The translations under genes and the position numbers were made by a program. Of a stretch of DNA of 64,000 nt, positions 17,458 through 26,972 are shown piece after piece. The notes under the pieces were generated by a model. It saw only the letters and a program-made list of their open reading frames with translations. It was not told the origin of the DNA and made no database searches. The first letter of the stretch is position 1. Every line of letters starts with the position of its first letter. The DNA is taken from assembly GCA_963702765.1 (NCBI GenBank), contig CAVPEB010000054.1:85810-149809 (forward strand), written 5' to 3'. The DNA is from DATMNR01 sp963702765. GTDB lineage: Bacteria; Chloroflexota; Ktedonobacteria; Ktedonobacterales; Ktedonobacteraceae.

Positions 17458-18786
17458 ATGAAAACATCGGCTCCGTATTATTTAATTGAGGGTGGTACCC
17501 CTCTCTGTGGAAAAGTTCGTCTTAGTGGTGCTAAAAACGCTGTTACCAAATTGATTATTTCAACGCTCCTGACAGATGAGTTATGCGTCTTGCGCAATGT
17601 GCCTCTCCTTGGTGATATGTATTTGACTCTGGCTCTTTGTCTTGATATTGGCTCGCAGGCAGAACTTGTCGATCATACACTCTCCATTAGCACCCAAGGA
17701 GTTCATTGTCCTATTATATCGACTGAAGTAGGTGGTTTGAATCGTATGGCGATCATAACTGTTGGACCACTTTTACATAGATGTGGTGAGGCTGATATTC
17801 CTATGCCAGGTGGTGATCGTATTGGTGCCAGGCCGATAGATTTTCACATTAACGGGCTGAAATTAATGGGCGCAAAAGTTGAAGAGTATGAAGGACGCTA
17901 CCATTTTAGCTCACCTGATGGTTTGCATGGAGCAACAATTCGTCTACCATTCCCTAGCGTTATGGCTACCGAGAATTTTCTGATCACAGCCTCCCTTGCA
18001 AAGGGTGTCACGATCATTGAAAATGCGGCATTGGAGCCAGAAATCATCGACCTCATTAAATTTCTTCAAAAAATGGGTGCCATCATTGAAATTAAGGTCG
18101 ATAGGAGAATAGTCATTGAAGGTGTAGATCGCTTACATGGAGCAGTCCATACGCTCTTGAGCGATCGTAATGAAGCAGTATCTTTAGCGATTGCGGCGTA
18201 CCTGACGAAAGGCAATGTGTATCTTGAGGGGGCTCAACAAGAAGCACTGTTGACTTTCTTGAATACTTTGTCAAAAATGCAATTGCGATTCGACATAGAT
18301 GACGAGGGTATTCGTTTTATTAGTGATGACCGTCCTCCGCCTCCTTTGGCTCTAGAAACCGATGTTCATCCAGGCTTTATGACTGACTGGCAACAACCTT
18401 TTACGGTCTTATTAACACAGGCGGACGGCCTATCAGTTATACACGAAACAATTTATGAAGATCGATTTGGGTACACTAATGCGCTTTCTGAGATGGGCGC
18501 GCACCTTGAGCAATATACCAAGTGCTTGGGCGAAGTGTCCTGCCGCTTTCGAGAGAAGCAGTATTATCATAGCTGCCTGGTTCGAGGCCCCACTCCTTTA
18601 AGAGCAACAGTATTGGACATTCCCGATATTCGAGCTGGATGTTCTTACATTCTGGCTGCGCTCAGTGCCTGTGGCACTTCGCAGGTGTTTGGTATTGAAC
18701 ATATTGAGCGCGGGTACGAGAACCTTCATCTTAAATTACAAGCTCTCGGTGCAAAAATTGAACGGATCGCTGGGATTGCAGATTAA
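17458..18786 (+). CDS. murA: MurA-type enolpyruvyl transferase with Asp in place of the active-site Cys
   Basis: An enolpyruvyl transferase fold of 442 residues (E. coli MurA 419). The UDP-GlcNAc/PEP residues are present: SGAKN (Lys26, Asn27) and an arginine at 96. The catalytic loop reads PMPGGDRIGARPIDFH, so the cysteine that fosfomycin alkylates is Asp120. Mycobacterium, Chlamydia and Borrelia MurA carry the same Cys-to-Asp change and are fosfomycin-resistant. The expected reaction is PEP transfer to UDP-GlcNAc, the first committed step of peptidoglycan synthesis. It may be a second copy or a divergent paralogue, since it pairs with a desaturase-like gene rather than cell-wall genes. The ribosome site is AAGGA. 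Confidence 0.87.
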   Translation: MKTSAPYYLIEGGTPLCGKVRLSGAKNAVTKLIISTLLTDELCVLRNVPLLGDMYLTLALCLDIGSQAELVDHTLSISTQGVHCPIISTEVGGLNRMAIITVGPLLHRCGEADIPMPGGDRIGARPIDFHINGLKLMGAKVEEYEGRYHFSSPDGLHGATIRLPFPSVMATENFLITASLAKGVTIIENAALEPEIIDLIKFLQKMGAIIEIKVDRRIVIEGVDRLHGAVHTLLSDRNEAVSLAIAAYLTKGNVYLEGAQQEALLTFLNTLSKMQLRFDIDDEGIRFISDDRPPPPLALETDVHPGFMTDWQQPFTVLLTQADGLSVIHETIYEDRFGYTNALSEMGAHLEQYTKCLGEVSCRFREKQYYHSCLVRGPTPLRATVLDIPDIRAGCSYILAALSACGTSQVFGIEHIERGYENLHLKLQALGAKIERIAGIAD

Positions 18787-18795
18787 ACTGCACTC

Positions 18796-20661
18796 TCAGC
18801 CAATCCAGCTTGCTCGCACCTCGCGTAGCTGTTCAGGTGTAAGAATACGGAAGAGTATCAGCAAGCTCTCAAGGTCATATTCCAACCCGATGGAGTGCAA
18901 TTCTTGCCGGATACGACCAAGAGCACTAATCTGTGCTGTAGAGATCAAACCATAGCTAACGAGACTTGCTGCCAGTAATTGATCGGGGGTTAGAAGCTTA
19001 AACATAAGTAAGATTTCACCAAGCTGATAATTCATATCTACTCCACGTAACATGCGCTGTACGTGTTGTGCTACCTCCAGGCGATGCTGGGGTACAAGAT
19101 GACCTTCGAGTAATACACTGCCCAATGAACGAGTGGCTCGTCCACTTAGCACTGGTGTGCTGGGTTGAGCCTGTGGTGTTGGCAATGAGGACATAGGAGG
19201 AAGGCTTTGGACAATATTTAGCAACATATCATCTGATGTGGCATCCGTTGCAAGTGATTGGTTTTGAGTTTTCTTCAAACTCAAGCTGGGTATTTCAGCA
19301 AGAGCGCTTGCAATAGCATGCTCCTGTCCGGCCTTCATCGTGAAATCGTCTTCCTCGATACTCTCCAAATCAGTCGTAGCTGGCGACATTTCTTCTTGTC
19401 GCCCAGGAATAGCTCGTGGAATGGATTGTGCAACTGGAGACGAAGTGGATGCTGTTGTAACTTCCTGCGCAATGCTCTCTGCTTGCAGTGATTGCATACC
19501 AGTATAAGTGCTTCGATACTCTTGCTCTCGTTCGATAGGTATATCCTCAATAGGTGAAGCGCGTAATGGAAGCGCACCTATAGTATTGGCATCTGTCGAT
19601 TGAGATTGTTGCAATACCTCATTTTGAGTATGCGAATTGACAACGTTGTTGTGCATCTCACGTATCTGCGTTTGAGCTTTCTGATCCATCGGTTCAGCAA
19701 GAGGCGAAGTAGGTCGCTTAAGAATACCCGGGTCAGAAGAATCATCAGTTTCAGTAAGAAGACTGTCGTGTACCATTCGTGATAATTGAGCCAGGCCTGA
19801 CTCCTGGTCCTGTCGAGCTGCTGTTCTCATTGAATTCTCAGGGCTAGAAGGTATTTGCTGAGGTGTTTCTCTTTGTACTCTTACCTCATTATTCAGCCTC
19901 TGTGCAGTATTTTCTCTTGAACTTTGCACCTCTTGTGGTCTTATCTGACTGCCCTGGGTACCCACAGTTTGTTGGGTCAAAACCTGATTCTGGACATGAT
20001 GCGATACTCGACTTGGTTCTGGTGCGGGTGAAAAATTTCTACTGCTCGGATAGATGACAGCTCTGATCTTATCTGTAAAACCAGAAGCCGGATTACCAAT
20101 CCTGTTTGTCCCGGCGGATTTAGCAGTGGGAACTGCTGATGAGTTCGGGTTAGGGGGTGTAGCTAAAGAAGGATTGGTTGATTGCATAGTTAGTGAATTT
20201 GTAGCCTGTGTTGATGTGTCTTGCCTGTTCGACCCGGCAATTTGTGAGAATGAGCCTGTGATCGGTCCTGGAATGCGCGACCTTACTGCATCGACGAGGT
20301 TCATAATTCCCATCATGCCATCTACTTCTATATCAGTGAGTACCGTTCGGGAGGCTTCTTCAGAATCATCGGATCCATATCCAGCAATATTCGTACATCG
20401 AAATGTGAGAACCTGTACTCCACGTCCCCTTCTCTGCGTATCTAGCGCAACCCAGAACTCACGTCGGCTCGCCGCTGGTTGCGCTAAATTTACCAGGACT
20501 AGGCGTACTGGATTGCGAGCAATTGCATCGAAAACTTCGACTGCTGTGCGTGCCGGATGGCATTCGTAACCGGCAAGCTGAAACTCACTTGTGAGTAATG
20601 TTGTAAGTTGTTGATCTCGTTCGAAAAGGAGGATATGAGGTCCACCACTATTTATATTCAT
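18796..20661 (-). CDS. Pseudo-receiver protein with C-terminal MshEN-like repeats
   Basis: Residues 1-115 fold like a CheY receiver (HILLFERD start), but the phosphoacceptor position reads LVLVNLAQ, with Asn where Asp is expected. It should not be phosphorylated in the usual way. Residues 120-480 are disordered and rich in Ser, Gln and Thr. The last 120 residues contain two copies of a LGxxLL..xLLTPxQL helical module like the N-terminal domain of type II secretion ATPases (MshEN, a c-di-GMP binder in some proteins). The start is placed at the ATG at 20661, where the receiver fold begins; a GTG at 20763 would add 34 residues with no ribosome site. It converges with murA, 9 bp between stops. 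Confidence 0.72.
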   Translation of the reverse strand: MNINSGGPHILLFERDQQLTTLLTSEFQLAGYECHPARTAVEVFDAIARNPVRLVLVNLAQPAASRREFWVALDTQRRGRGVQVLTFRCTNIAGYGSDDSEEASRTVLTDIEVDGMMGIMNLVDAVRSRIPGPITGSFSQIAGSNRQDTSTQATNSLTMQSTNPSLATPPNPNSSAVPTAKSAGTNRIGNPASGFTDKIRAVIYPSSRNFSPAPEPSRVSHHVQNQVLTQQTVGTQGSQIRPQEVQSSRENTAQRLNNEVRVQRETPQQIPSSPENSMRTAARQDQESGLAQLSRMVHDSLLTETDDSSDPGILKRPTSPLAEPMDQKAQTQIREMHNNVVNSHTQNEVLQQSQSTDANTIGALPLRASPIEDIPIEREQEYRSTYTGMQSLQAESIAQEVTTASTSSPVAQSIPRAIPGRQEEMSPATTDLESIEEDDFTMKAGQEHAIASALAEIPSLSLKKTQNQSLATDATSDDMLLNIVQSLPPMSSLPTPQAQPSTPVLSGRATRSLGSVLLEGHLVPQHRLEVAQHVQRMLRGVDMNYQLGEILLMFKLLTPDQLLAASLVSYGLISTAQISALGRIRQELHSIGLEYDLESLLILFRILTPEQLREVRASWIG

Positions 20662-20937
20662 AACGACACTGCCCCCGCATGTTGCTCGCATTCTACTCGA
20701 ATTTGCAAATGTAGACTGTGAGTCTTTTTGATGTGCTCTTGTCGCAACGTGAAGATACTCCACTTTATCAAAGTCTGTGAAATATTGACACCCTGAAGTA
20801 TAGAATGCTCTTATGAATTACTACAGTTGACATTTTCGCTAGTATAGCACACAAATGTACCAAGGCATAGCAAATAAGACTATTTGATACAGAATTAGAC
20901 ATAGTAGTCTCTTTGAGAAAGGTAGTTTAATCGAAAT

Positions 20938-21777
20938 ATGAATCAACAAAACTTTGTCAATCCACGTGCAGTAATCGCTCTTATGACCGACTTCGGTATT
21001 GGTGATGGCGATGTGGGTGTAATGAAAGGTGTTATAACTGGTATTACTCCTGATGCACATATCATTGATATTACGCATAATGTAGGTCCACAAAATGTCC
21101 CTTCGGGAGCGTGGATATTGGCTGCTGCCTATCGGTACTTCCCCAGGAATACAGTCTTCGTCTGTGTTGTTGACCCTGGTGTTGGTAGTACTCGTGGGGC
21201 TATCGCATTACATGCAGGAGATTGGTATTTTGTTGGGCCTGACAATGGGCTTTTCAGCTATGTCATGTCGGAACAGCCTGTACATGCCTCCGTACTTCTC
21301 ACAAACACATCATATCACCTCCCAATAGTTAGCTCTACTTTTCATGGTCGTGATATTTTCGCGCCTGTAGGTGCCCATATTGCGCGTGGATTGGAAGATC
21401 TTTTCTTTGAGCTTGGACCTTCCGTCAATCCAGCAGAACTGAGGCGCCTGGAGCTAGGAGGAACTGTTCGAGAAGGGTCTACAATCAATGCTCATATTGT
21501 TCATGTTGATAACTTTGGTAATTTGATCACAAGTATACCACTTGCCGCTCTACCTGAACTTTATACCATTTCACAGGTAAAAATCGCTTTCAAGGAAAAT
21601 GGCGTCATTGTTGATAAGGTCCGGCAGTTCTTTGCAGAGGGACCTGATGATGGGCAAGCGTTTATCTTTGGTGATAGTTCTGGCTACGTTGGAATTGCGG
21701 TTCGTAATGGCAATGCTGCAAAAACACTCGGCGTGGGATTAGGCGCGCCTCTTTCACTTATCTCATCGGAATCGTAA
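20938..21777 (+). CDS. SAM hydrolase / SAM hydroxide adenosyltransferase (DUF62)
   Basis: The whole 279-residue protein matches the DUF62 family related to fluorinase and chlorinase. Motifs visible are MTDFGIGDG, VVDPGVGS, GPDNGLF, FHGRDIFAP and HVDNFGNLI. Known members cleave S-adenosylmethionine to adenosine and methionine, using water activated by a conserved Asp-Arg-His set. The family's physiological purpose is unclear. The ATG has a GAAAGG site 12 nt upstream. It is preceded by a divergent gene and followed by the prkA promoter. Confidence 0.93.
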   Translation: MNQQNFVNPRAVIALMTDFGIGDGDVGVMKGVITGITPDAHIIDITHNVGPQNVPSGAWILAAAYRYFPRNTVFVCVVDPGVGSTRGAIALHAGDWYFVGPDNGLFSYVMSEQPVHASVLLTNTSYHLPIVSSTFHGRDIFAPVGAHIARGLEDLFFELGPSVNPAELRRLELGGTVREGSTINAHIVHVDNFGNLITSIPLAALPELYTISQVKIAFKENGVIVDKVRQFFAEGPDDGQAFIFGDSSGYVGIAVRNGNAAKTLGVGLGAPLSLISSES

Positions 21778-21856
21778 GCCATTTTAGAACTAATTTGCTT
21801 CTTCATTCGTATATAGAGTTAGTCGGATGTACCAGCATTTCAGGCTTTGATTGCCC

Positions 21857-21886
21857 TTGACATAGGAACTATCTGTGCTGTATGCT
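21857..21886 (+). promoter_or_regulatory. Probable promoter of the prkA-yhbH-spoVR operon
   Basis: TTGACA (21857-21862) and TATGCT (21881-21886) are 18 bp apart. They imply a leader of about 360 nt before prkA that contains the terminator at 22079-22124. Confidence 0.5.
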
Positions 21887-22013
21887 ACCATTACCAGCAC
21901 GAATTATGTCTATACTTGTAGGTTTCGCCTCCCGTCTAAATTGAGGAATGGGACCGAAATTGAAACGAAAATTGAAGCATCAGGGAGTTCGTCTTCTGTT
22001 TGGTGTTGTTAAA

Positions 22014-22124
22014 AAAAGGGCTGGTTCACAACCTCGATTCGTCGAGAAGTTCACCTCCCGTTTGGAAATAAATGGTAAGGGCTGGTTTTCCGCCTCGTAT
22101 GACGAGCAAGAAACCAGCCCTTTT
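22014..22124 (+). terminator. Intrinsic terminator with an upstream degenerate tandem copy
   Basis: The main hairpin pairs GGGCTGGTTT (22079-22088) with AAACCAGCCC (22111-22120), with an inner CTCGT/ACGAG stem, and ends in TTTT. About 60 bp upstream the same GGGCTGGTT recurs (22018-22026), followed by its own CTCGA-TTCG-TCGAG stem (22033-22046) but with a decayed closing arm. Either GGGCTGGTT copy could pair with the single AACCAGCCC arm. It may terminate the SAM hydrolase transcript or act as an attenuator in the prkA leader. Confidence 0.75.
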
Positions 22125-22251
22125 GATCAATGCATCTTCGCGTTCGAGAGAACCATGCATAGTCGTCTTTTAGATCTACTCTTCATTTCAAGTGTATTAT
22201 CCCAGCAGTTAGCAAAGTCAGTCTAACGGCAAAGAACAGAGAGGGTGACCT

Positions 22252-24147
22252 ATGGATCTGGTAAAGCGGTTAGAGGAATATAGAGATCGGGAACGTGAAA
22301 TACAATGGGAAGGTACTTTCGCCCAGTATTTTGAAATTGCCACCAAGAAGCAAGAAGTGACTCGTCTCGCACATGAACGCATTTATCATATGATTATGGA
22401 TTCAGGGGTTGGGACAAGTCGAACAGGCGAACCGCTATTTAACTTTTTTAGCGATGAAATCTTTGGCATCGAGAAGCCTTTGCAACAGATTGTCGAGTAT
22501 TTCCACTCCGCTGCTCAACGTTTGGAAGTGCGTAAACGCATCCTGTTGCTTATGGGACCCGTCGGTGGTGGTAAATCAACCATTGTGTACTTGATCAAAC
22601 GCGGATTGGAAGCATATAGCCGCGTGAATGAGGGTGCCCTTTACGCCATCAGGGATTGCCCCATGCATGAAGAGCCACTTCACCTGATCCCGAATGACTT
22701 GCGCGCGGATGTTGAAAAAGAGTTCGGCCTTTATATTGAAGGTGATCTCTGCCCCCATTGTCGCTATATGGTGGATACTCAATTTACCGGACATATTGAG
22801 GATGTGCCCGTTAAACGACTCGCTTTCAGCGAAAAATATCGTGTTGGGGTTGGTACTTTTACTCCATCAGACCCCAAAAGTCAGGATATCAGCGAACTAG
22901 TGGGTGGCATCGATCTCTCTACCATTGGCGAAGTTGGGGTTGAAAGCGATCCGCGAGCCTATCGCTTCGATGGTGAGCTGAATATCGCAAATCGAGGCAT
23001 CATGGAATTCGTAGAGATGCTGAAAACCGATGAAAAGTTCCTCTATGTATTGCTCACACTCAGTCAGGAACAGAACATCAAAACCGGTCGATTTAGTATG
23101 ATCTATGCCGATGAAGTTGTTGTCAGTCATACGAATGAACATGAATACCAGTCCTTTGTTGGCAATAAAAAGTCGGAAGCTTTGCAAGACCGCATTATTC
23201 TTGTCAAAGTGCCTTATAACCTGCGTGCTTCTGATGAGGTAAAAATCTACGAGAAGCTGCTCAAGCAAAGCGCATTACAGAACGTGCATATAGCTCCATA
23301 TACATTACGCATTGCCAGCATTTTCGCCATCCTTACGCGCCTTGAGCCATCAAAGAAGGCGGGTATGAGTCCGATGAAGAAACTGAAGCTGTACGATGGT
23401 GAAGATATCGAAGACTTCAAACAGAAAGATATCAAAGAATTGCAGGATGAGGCAATTCGTGAAGGCATGGATGGCATTTCCCCGCGGTATGTCATCAATC
23501 GCCTATCAAGTGCGCTTGTCAAGCAGAATACAACCTGCATCAATCCCATAGATGCACTTCGTGCATTGCGCGATGGACTCGATCAACACACCAGCATCAC
23601 ACGTGAAGAACGAGAACGCTATCTGAACTTCATCCAGGAAGCGCGTAAAGAATACGACGAGATGGCAAAGAAAGAGGTTCAGCGAGCCTTTGTCTACTCA
23701 TATGAAGAGTCTGCTCGTACGTTGCTGAACAACTATCTCGACAATGTCGAAGCCTACTGCAATAAAACAAAGTTGCGTGACCCCATAACTGACGAGGAGA
23801 TGGAACCCGACGAGCAATTAATGCGTTCGATCGAAGAGCAAATTGGCATCACTGAGAATGCGAAGAAATCTTTCCGTGAGGAGATTCTGATTCGCATCTC
23901 GTCGCTGGCACGTAGAGGACAGACCTTTGAATATACCAGCCACGAACGACTCAAGGAAGCAATCGAGAAAAAGCTCTTCGCCGACCTGCGCGACGTTGTA
24001 AAAATCACTACATCGGCCCGCACTCCTGACAAAGAGCAGCTGCGTAAGATAAACGATGTCGTGAACCGCTTAATGGCGGAGCATGGTTATTGCCATGTTT
24101 GCGCAAACGAGATCTTACGCTATACAGGTAGCTTGTTGAATCGATAA
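22252..24147 (+). CDS. prkA: Serine protein kinase / AAA+ protease PrkA
   Basis: A 631-residue protein with a Walker A motif GPVGGGKST (residues 102-110), an AAA+ core and a PrkA C-terminal domain, matching the family's usual length. A CPHC pair at about 165 is typical of the family. PrkA was described as a serine kinase; more recent work in Bacillus describes ATP-dependent protease activity that affects sporulation. It is cytoplasmic or on the spore coat. It is first of three co-directional genes (gaps about 130 and 25 bp) with yhbH and spoVR, the standard PrkA-DUF444-SpoVR set. The ribosome site GAGGGTGA lies close to the ATG. Confidence 0.95.
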   Translation: MDLVKRLEEYRDREREIQWEGTFAQYFEIATKKQEVTRLAHERIYHMIMDSGVGTSRTGEPLFNFFSDEIFGIEKPLQQIVEYFHSAAQRLEVRKRILLLMGPVGGGKSTIVYLIKRGLEAYSRVNEGALYAIRDCPMHEEPLHLIPNDLRADVEKEFGLYIEGDLCPHCRYMVDTQFTGHIEDVPVKRLAFSEKYRVGVGTFTPSDPKSQDISELVGGIDLSTIGEVGVESDPRAYRFDGELNIANRGIMEFVEMLKTDEKFLYVLLTLSQEQNIKTGRFSMIYADEVVVSHTNEHEYQSFVGNKKSEALQDRIILVKVPYNLRASDEVKIYEKLLKQSALQNVHIAPYTLRIASIFAILTRLEPSKKAGMSPMKKLKLYDGEDIEDFKQKDIKELQDEAIREGMDGISPRYVINRLSSALVKQNTTCINPIDALRALRDGLDQHTSITREERERYLNFIQEARKEYDEMAKKEVQRAFVYSYEESARTLLNNYLDNVEAYCNKTKLRDPITDEEMEPDEQLMRSIEEQIGITENAKKSFREEILIRISSLARRGQTFEYTSHERLKEAIEKKLFADLRDVVKITTSARTPDKEQLRKINDVVNRLMAEHGYCHVCANEILRYTGSLLNR

Positions 24148-24276
24148 TGGTTGGAGTGTAATGCACTGCCTGTCTCGTTAATAGCATAGTATGTCCAGGC
24201 TGATAGAAATAACGGTCAGGCATATCATTGCAGTTGCTACTATTCCAACCACGTCTCAACTGGAAGGAGTTGTTCC

Positions 24277-25419
24277 ATGTCGGTCTCCCAACATGACTGG
24301 TCATTGCATCGCAAGGGTCAGGTCGATCAAGAGCGCCATAAAGAGAAAATTCGCGAAGCGATAAAGAAAAATTTAGGGGATATTGTCAGCGAGGAAAGCA
24401 TCATACTCTCTGATGGCAAGAAGGTAGTCAAGGTGCCAATTCGCTCCCTCGATGAGTATCGTTTCCGCTATGATCCAGGTCGCCAGGAGCATGCAGGTGA
24501 AGGGAATGGGAAGAGTAAAGTCGGGGATGTAGTAGCTCAAGAACCTAGATCTGGTAAAGGCAAAAAGGGTGATGCAGGCAAAGAAGCCGGCTACGACTAC
24601 TATGAAGCCGAGATCTCAATGGAAGAACTCGCAGAACTGATCTTTGAAGATCTTGGTCTCCCAAACCTTGAACAAAAACGACAGCAAGAACTCCAAACTG
24701 ATGCGGTGCGTTTCACTGATGTACGCAAAAAAGGACCCCTGACAAATCTTGATAAAAAACGCACGATCATGGAAAACATGAAGCGCAATGCATCGAAAGG
24801 TGAGGCGAAATTTAAAGATATCAAGTCTGATGACCTGCGTTTTAAGGTTTGGGAACCGACCATACGCTATCAATCAAATGCGGTTGTAATCGCTATGATG
24901 GACGTTTCAGGTAGCATGGGAGAATTCGAGAAGTATATTGCCAGAAGCTTCTACTTCTGGATGGTACGCTTTTTGCGAACGAAGTACAACAACGTGCAGA
25001 TCGTCTTTATCAGTCACCACACAGAAGCGAAAGAAGTTACTGAAGAAGAGTTCTTCCACAAAGGTGAAAGCGGTGGTACGCAGGTATCCTCAGCTTACGA
25101 ACTTGCTCTGGAGATTATCAGAGAACGATATAATCCTGACGACTGGAACATCTATCCTTTCCACTTTTCCGATGGAGATAATCTGCCATGGGATAACGAT
25201 CGCTGTGTACAGTTAGTGACCAGGCTCATGGAGCTGTGTAACATTTTTGGCTACGGCGAAATTCGCGAAGGGCATTATCGCTCTCCTAGCACGTTGATGT
25301 CAGCCTATAATAAAATTTCCGACAAAAAATTTACTGCTGTGACTATTTCAGATAAGAAAGAAGTCTATCCTGCCTTGCGGAAATTTTTTGCTCAACGCGA
25401 TCCTGTTTCAGCAATGTAA
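24277..25419 (+). CDS. yhbH: DUF444 / YhbH-YeaH family protein with vWA domain
   Basis: 380 residues. The N-terminal half is charged and contains the basic KKxxGD... RxDxYRF segment of DUF444. The C-terminal half is a von Willebrand A-like fold with a metal site DVSGS (about residue 210). YhbH is a sporulation-associated partner of PrkA in Bacillus, and YeaH is its stress-response counterpart in enterobacteria. The ATG is preceded by GGAAGGAG. The next gene starts 25 bp after the stop. Confidence 0.93.
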   Translation: MSVSQHDWSLHRKGQVDQERHKEKIREAIKKNLGDIVSEESIILSDGKKVVKVPIRSLDEYRFRYDPGRQEHAGEGNGKSKVGDVVAQEPRSGKGKKGDAGKEAGYDYYEAEISMEELAELIFEDLGLPNLEQKRQQELQTDAVRFTDVRKKGPLTNLDKKRTIMENMKRNASKGEAKFKDIKSDDLRFKVWEPTIRYQSNAVVIAMMDVSGSMGEFEKYIARSFYFWMVRFLRTKYNNVQIVFISHHTEAKEVTEEEFFHKGESGGTQVSSAYELALEIIRERYNPDDWNIYPFHFSDGDNLPWDNDRCVQLVTRLMELCNIFGYGEIREGHYRSPSTLMSAYNKISDKKFTAVTISDKKEVYPALRKFFAQRDPVSAM

Positions 25420-25444
25420 CTGTCTAGATAAAGGGAGTCTCCTG

Positions 25445-26884
25445 ATGGCAGATAGTGGAATTGAACGTTTACGTGATGCGATCGATCATGCCTGGGACGA
25501 AGCTTTAAAATTTGGATTAGATCCATTTCCGACTCATTTCGAGTTAGTCCCTGCTGCTATAATGTATGAGTTTGCTTCATATAGTCTACCAGGTCGCTTC
25601 AGCCACTGGACTCATGGAAAAGCATACCATCGTCAGAAGATGCAATATGACTTTGGGTTGAGCAAAATCTATGAGATGGTTGTGAATACCAATCCTAGTT
25701 ATGCCTTCCTGATGGATATGAACGATTTGCTACAAAATACATTCGTAGCGGCTCATGTCTTTGGGCATACCGACTTTTTCAAGAACAACGCTTACTTCCA
25801 ACATACTTCGCGACGCATGATCGACAAAGTGAGCATTCATGCCGAACGCATTGCCAAGTACGAGTTCGATCATGGCAAAGCAGAAGTTGAGCGCTTCCTC
25901 GATGCAGTTCTTTCAATTCAAGAGCATGTAGACTATAACCTGTTTATTCGTGATACTGAACCTGACGAGAAGGAAGCAATATCTGTTGCAGATGTATCAA
26001 GCGAGTATGATGATCTCTGGGGACTGGAAAGAAAAGCTAAAAAGGCCGAAGAGGAACGCGAGAAACAATTGGGCAAACCACCCAAATTTCCTGAGAAACC
26101 AGAGAAAGATATCTTACAGTTTTTGATGCTCCATGCTCCGCACCTCGAGCCATGGCAGCGTGATATCATCGAGATTGTTCGTACTGAAATGCTTTACTTC
26201 GTGCCTCAAATGCAGACCAAGATAATGAACGAGGGATGGGCCAGCTTATGGCACTCTCGCATCATGCGCAGTTTAGGTGATACTGGTGTTATATCGGACT
26301 CTGAAACGGTCGAGTTTGCTCAATTGCATTCAAGTGTACTCTCACCCTCCTCCACTTCACTCAATCCTTACTACCTTGGCTTCAAAATGTTTGAAGATAT
26401 TGAGAGGCGCTGGGATAATCCATCTGAAGAGGAGCAGGAGCGATTGGGTCGCCAACGTGGTATGGGAAATCAGAAGATCTTCGAAGTACGCGAACTTGAT
26501 AATGATGTCTCCTTCTTGCGTAATTACCTGACCGAAGATCTGGTAAAAGAACTTGACCTCTACCTCTATAGAAAAGAAGGGGATGAATGGGTCATCGTGG
26601 AGAAAGATTGGGAAAAGGTGCGTGATGGGATTGTAGCCAGTCTGACCAATTTCGGTAATCCATACCTGGTTATTGACAATGGCGACTATCGCGGCAATAG
26701 TGAACTGTATATCAAGCATCTCTTCGAGGGCCAGGAACTCGACCTGGTCTACGCAGAAAAAACACTTCAGCATGTATATCAGTTGTGGGGCCGCCCTGTT
26801 CATTTAGAGACAGTCTACGAGGATAAGCGCATTCTCGTCAGCTACGATGGCGAGCGTAATACGAAGAGTACCTTGGAAAAGTAA
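25445..26884 (+). CDS. spoVR: SpoVR family protein
   Basis: The protein follows the SpoVR family along its whole 479-residue length, including the conserved WxxGKxYxRxxxxYxxGLSKIYEMVVNxNP core and an acidic, mostly alpha-helical body. In Bacillus subtilis SpoVR is needed for proper spore cortex formation; its biochemical activity is unknown. The ATG at 25445 is chosen for the AAAGGGAG site; an in-frame start at 25388 would overlap yhbH. It ends the operon, and a strong bidirectional terminator follows within 25 bp. Confidence 0.94.
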   Translation: MADSGIERLRDAIDHAWDEALKFGLDPFPTHFELVPAAIMYEFASYSLPGRFSHWTHGKAYHRQKMQYDFGLSKIYEMVVNTNPSYAFLMDMNDLLQNTFVAAHVFGHTDFFKNNAYFQHTSRRMIDKVSIHAERIAKYEFDHGKAEVERFLDAVLSIQEHVDYNLFIRDTEPDEKEAISVADVSSEYDDLWGLERKAKKAEEEREKQLGKPPKFPEKPEKDILQFLMLHAPHLEPWQRDIIEIVRTEMLYFVPQMQTKIMNEGWASLWHSRIMRSLGDTGVISDSETVEFAQLHSSVLSPSSTSLNPYYLGFKMFEDIERRWDNPSEEEQERLGRQRGMGNQKIFEVRELDNDVSFLRNYLTEDLVKELDLYLYRKEGDEWVIVEKDWEKVRDGIVASLTNFGNPYLVIDNGDYRGNSELYIKHLFEGQELDLVYAEKTLQHVYQLWGRPVHLETVYEDKRILVSYDGERNTKSTLEK

Positions 26885-26905
26885 CCTGAGGGTGATCCAG
26901 AACAA

Positions 26906-26957
26906 AAACAAAAGGAGAGCCTCAACACATATGCTTGCTGAGGCTCTCCTTTTGTTT
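26906..26957. terminator. Bidirectional rho-independent terminator
   Basis: Perfect 19-bp arms (AAACAAAAGGAGAGCCTCA and complement) with a 14-nt loop lie between the convergent spoVR and channel-like genes. Confidence 0.92.
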
Positions 26958-26972
26958 CAACACTTTGAAAAT

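Noticed and set aside
21948..22226. Small basic protein between the SAM hydrolase and prkA
   Set aside because: It runs through the terminator hairpin and has no ribosome site.
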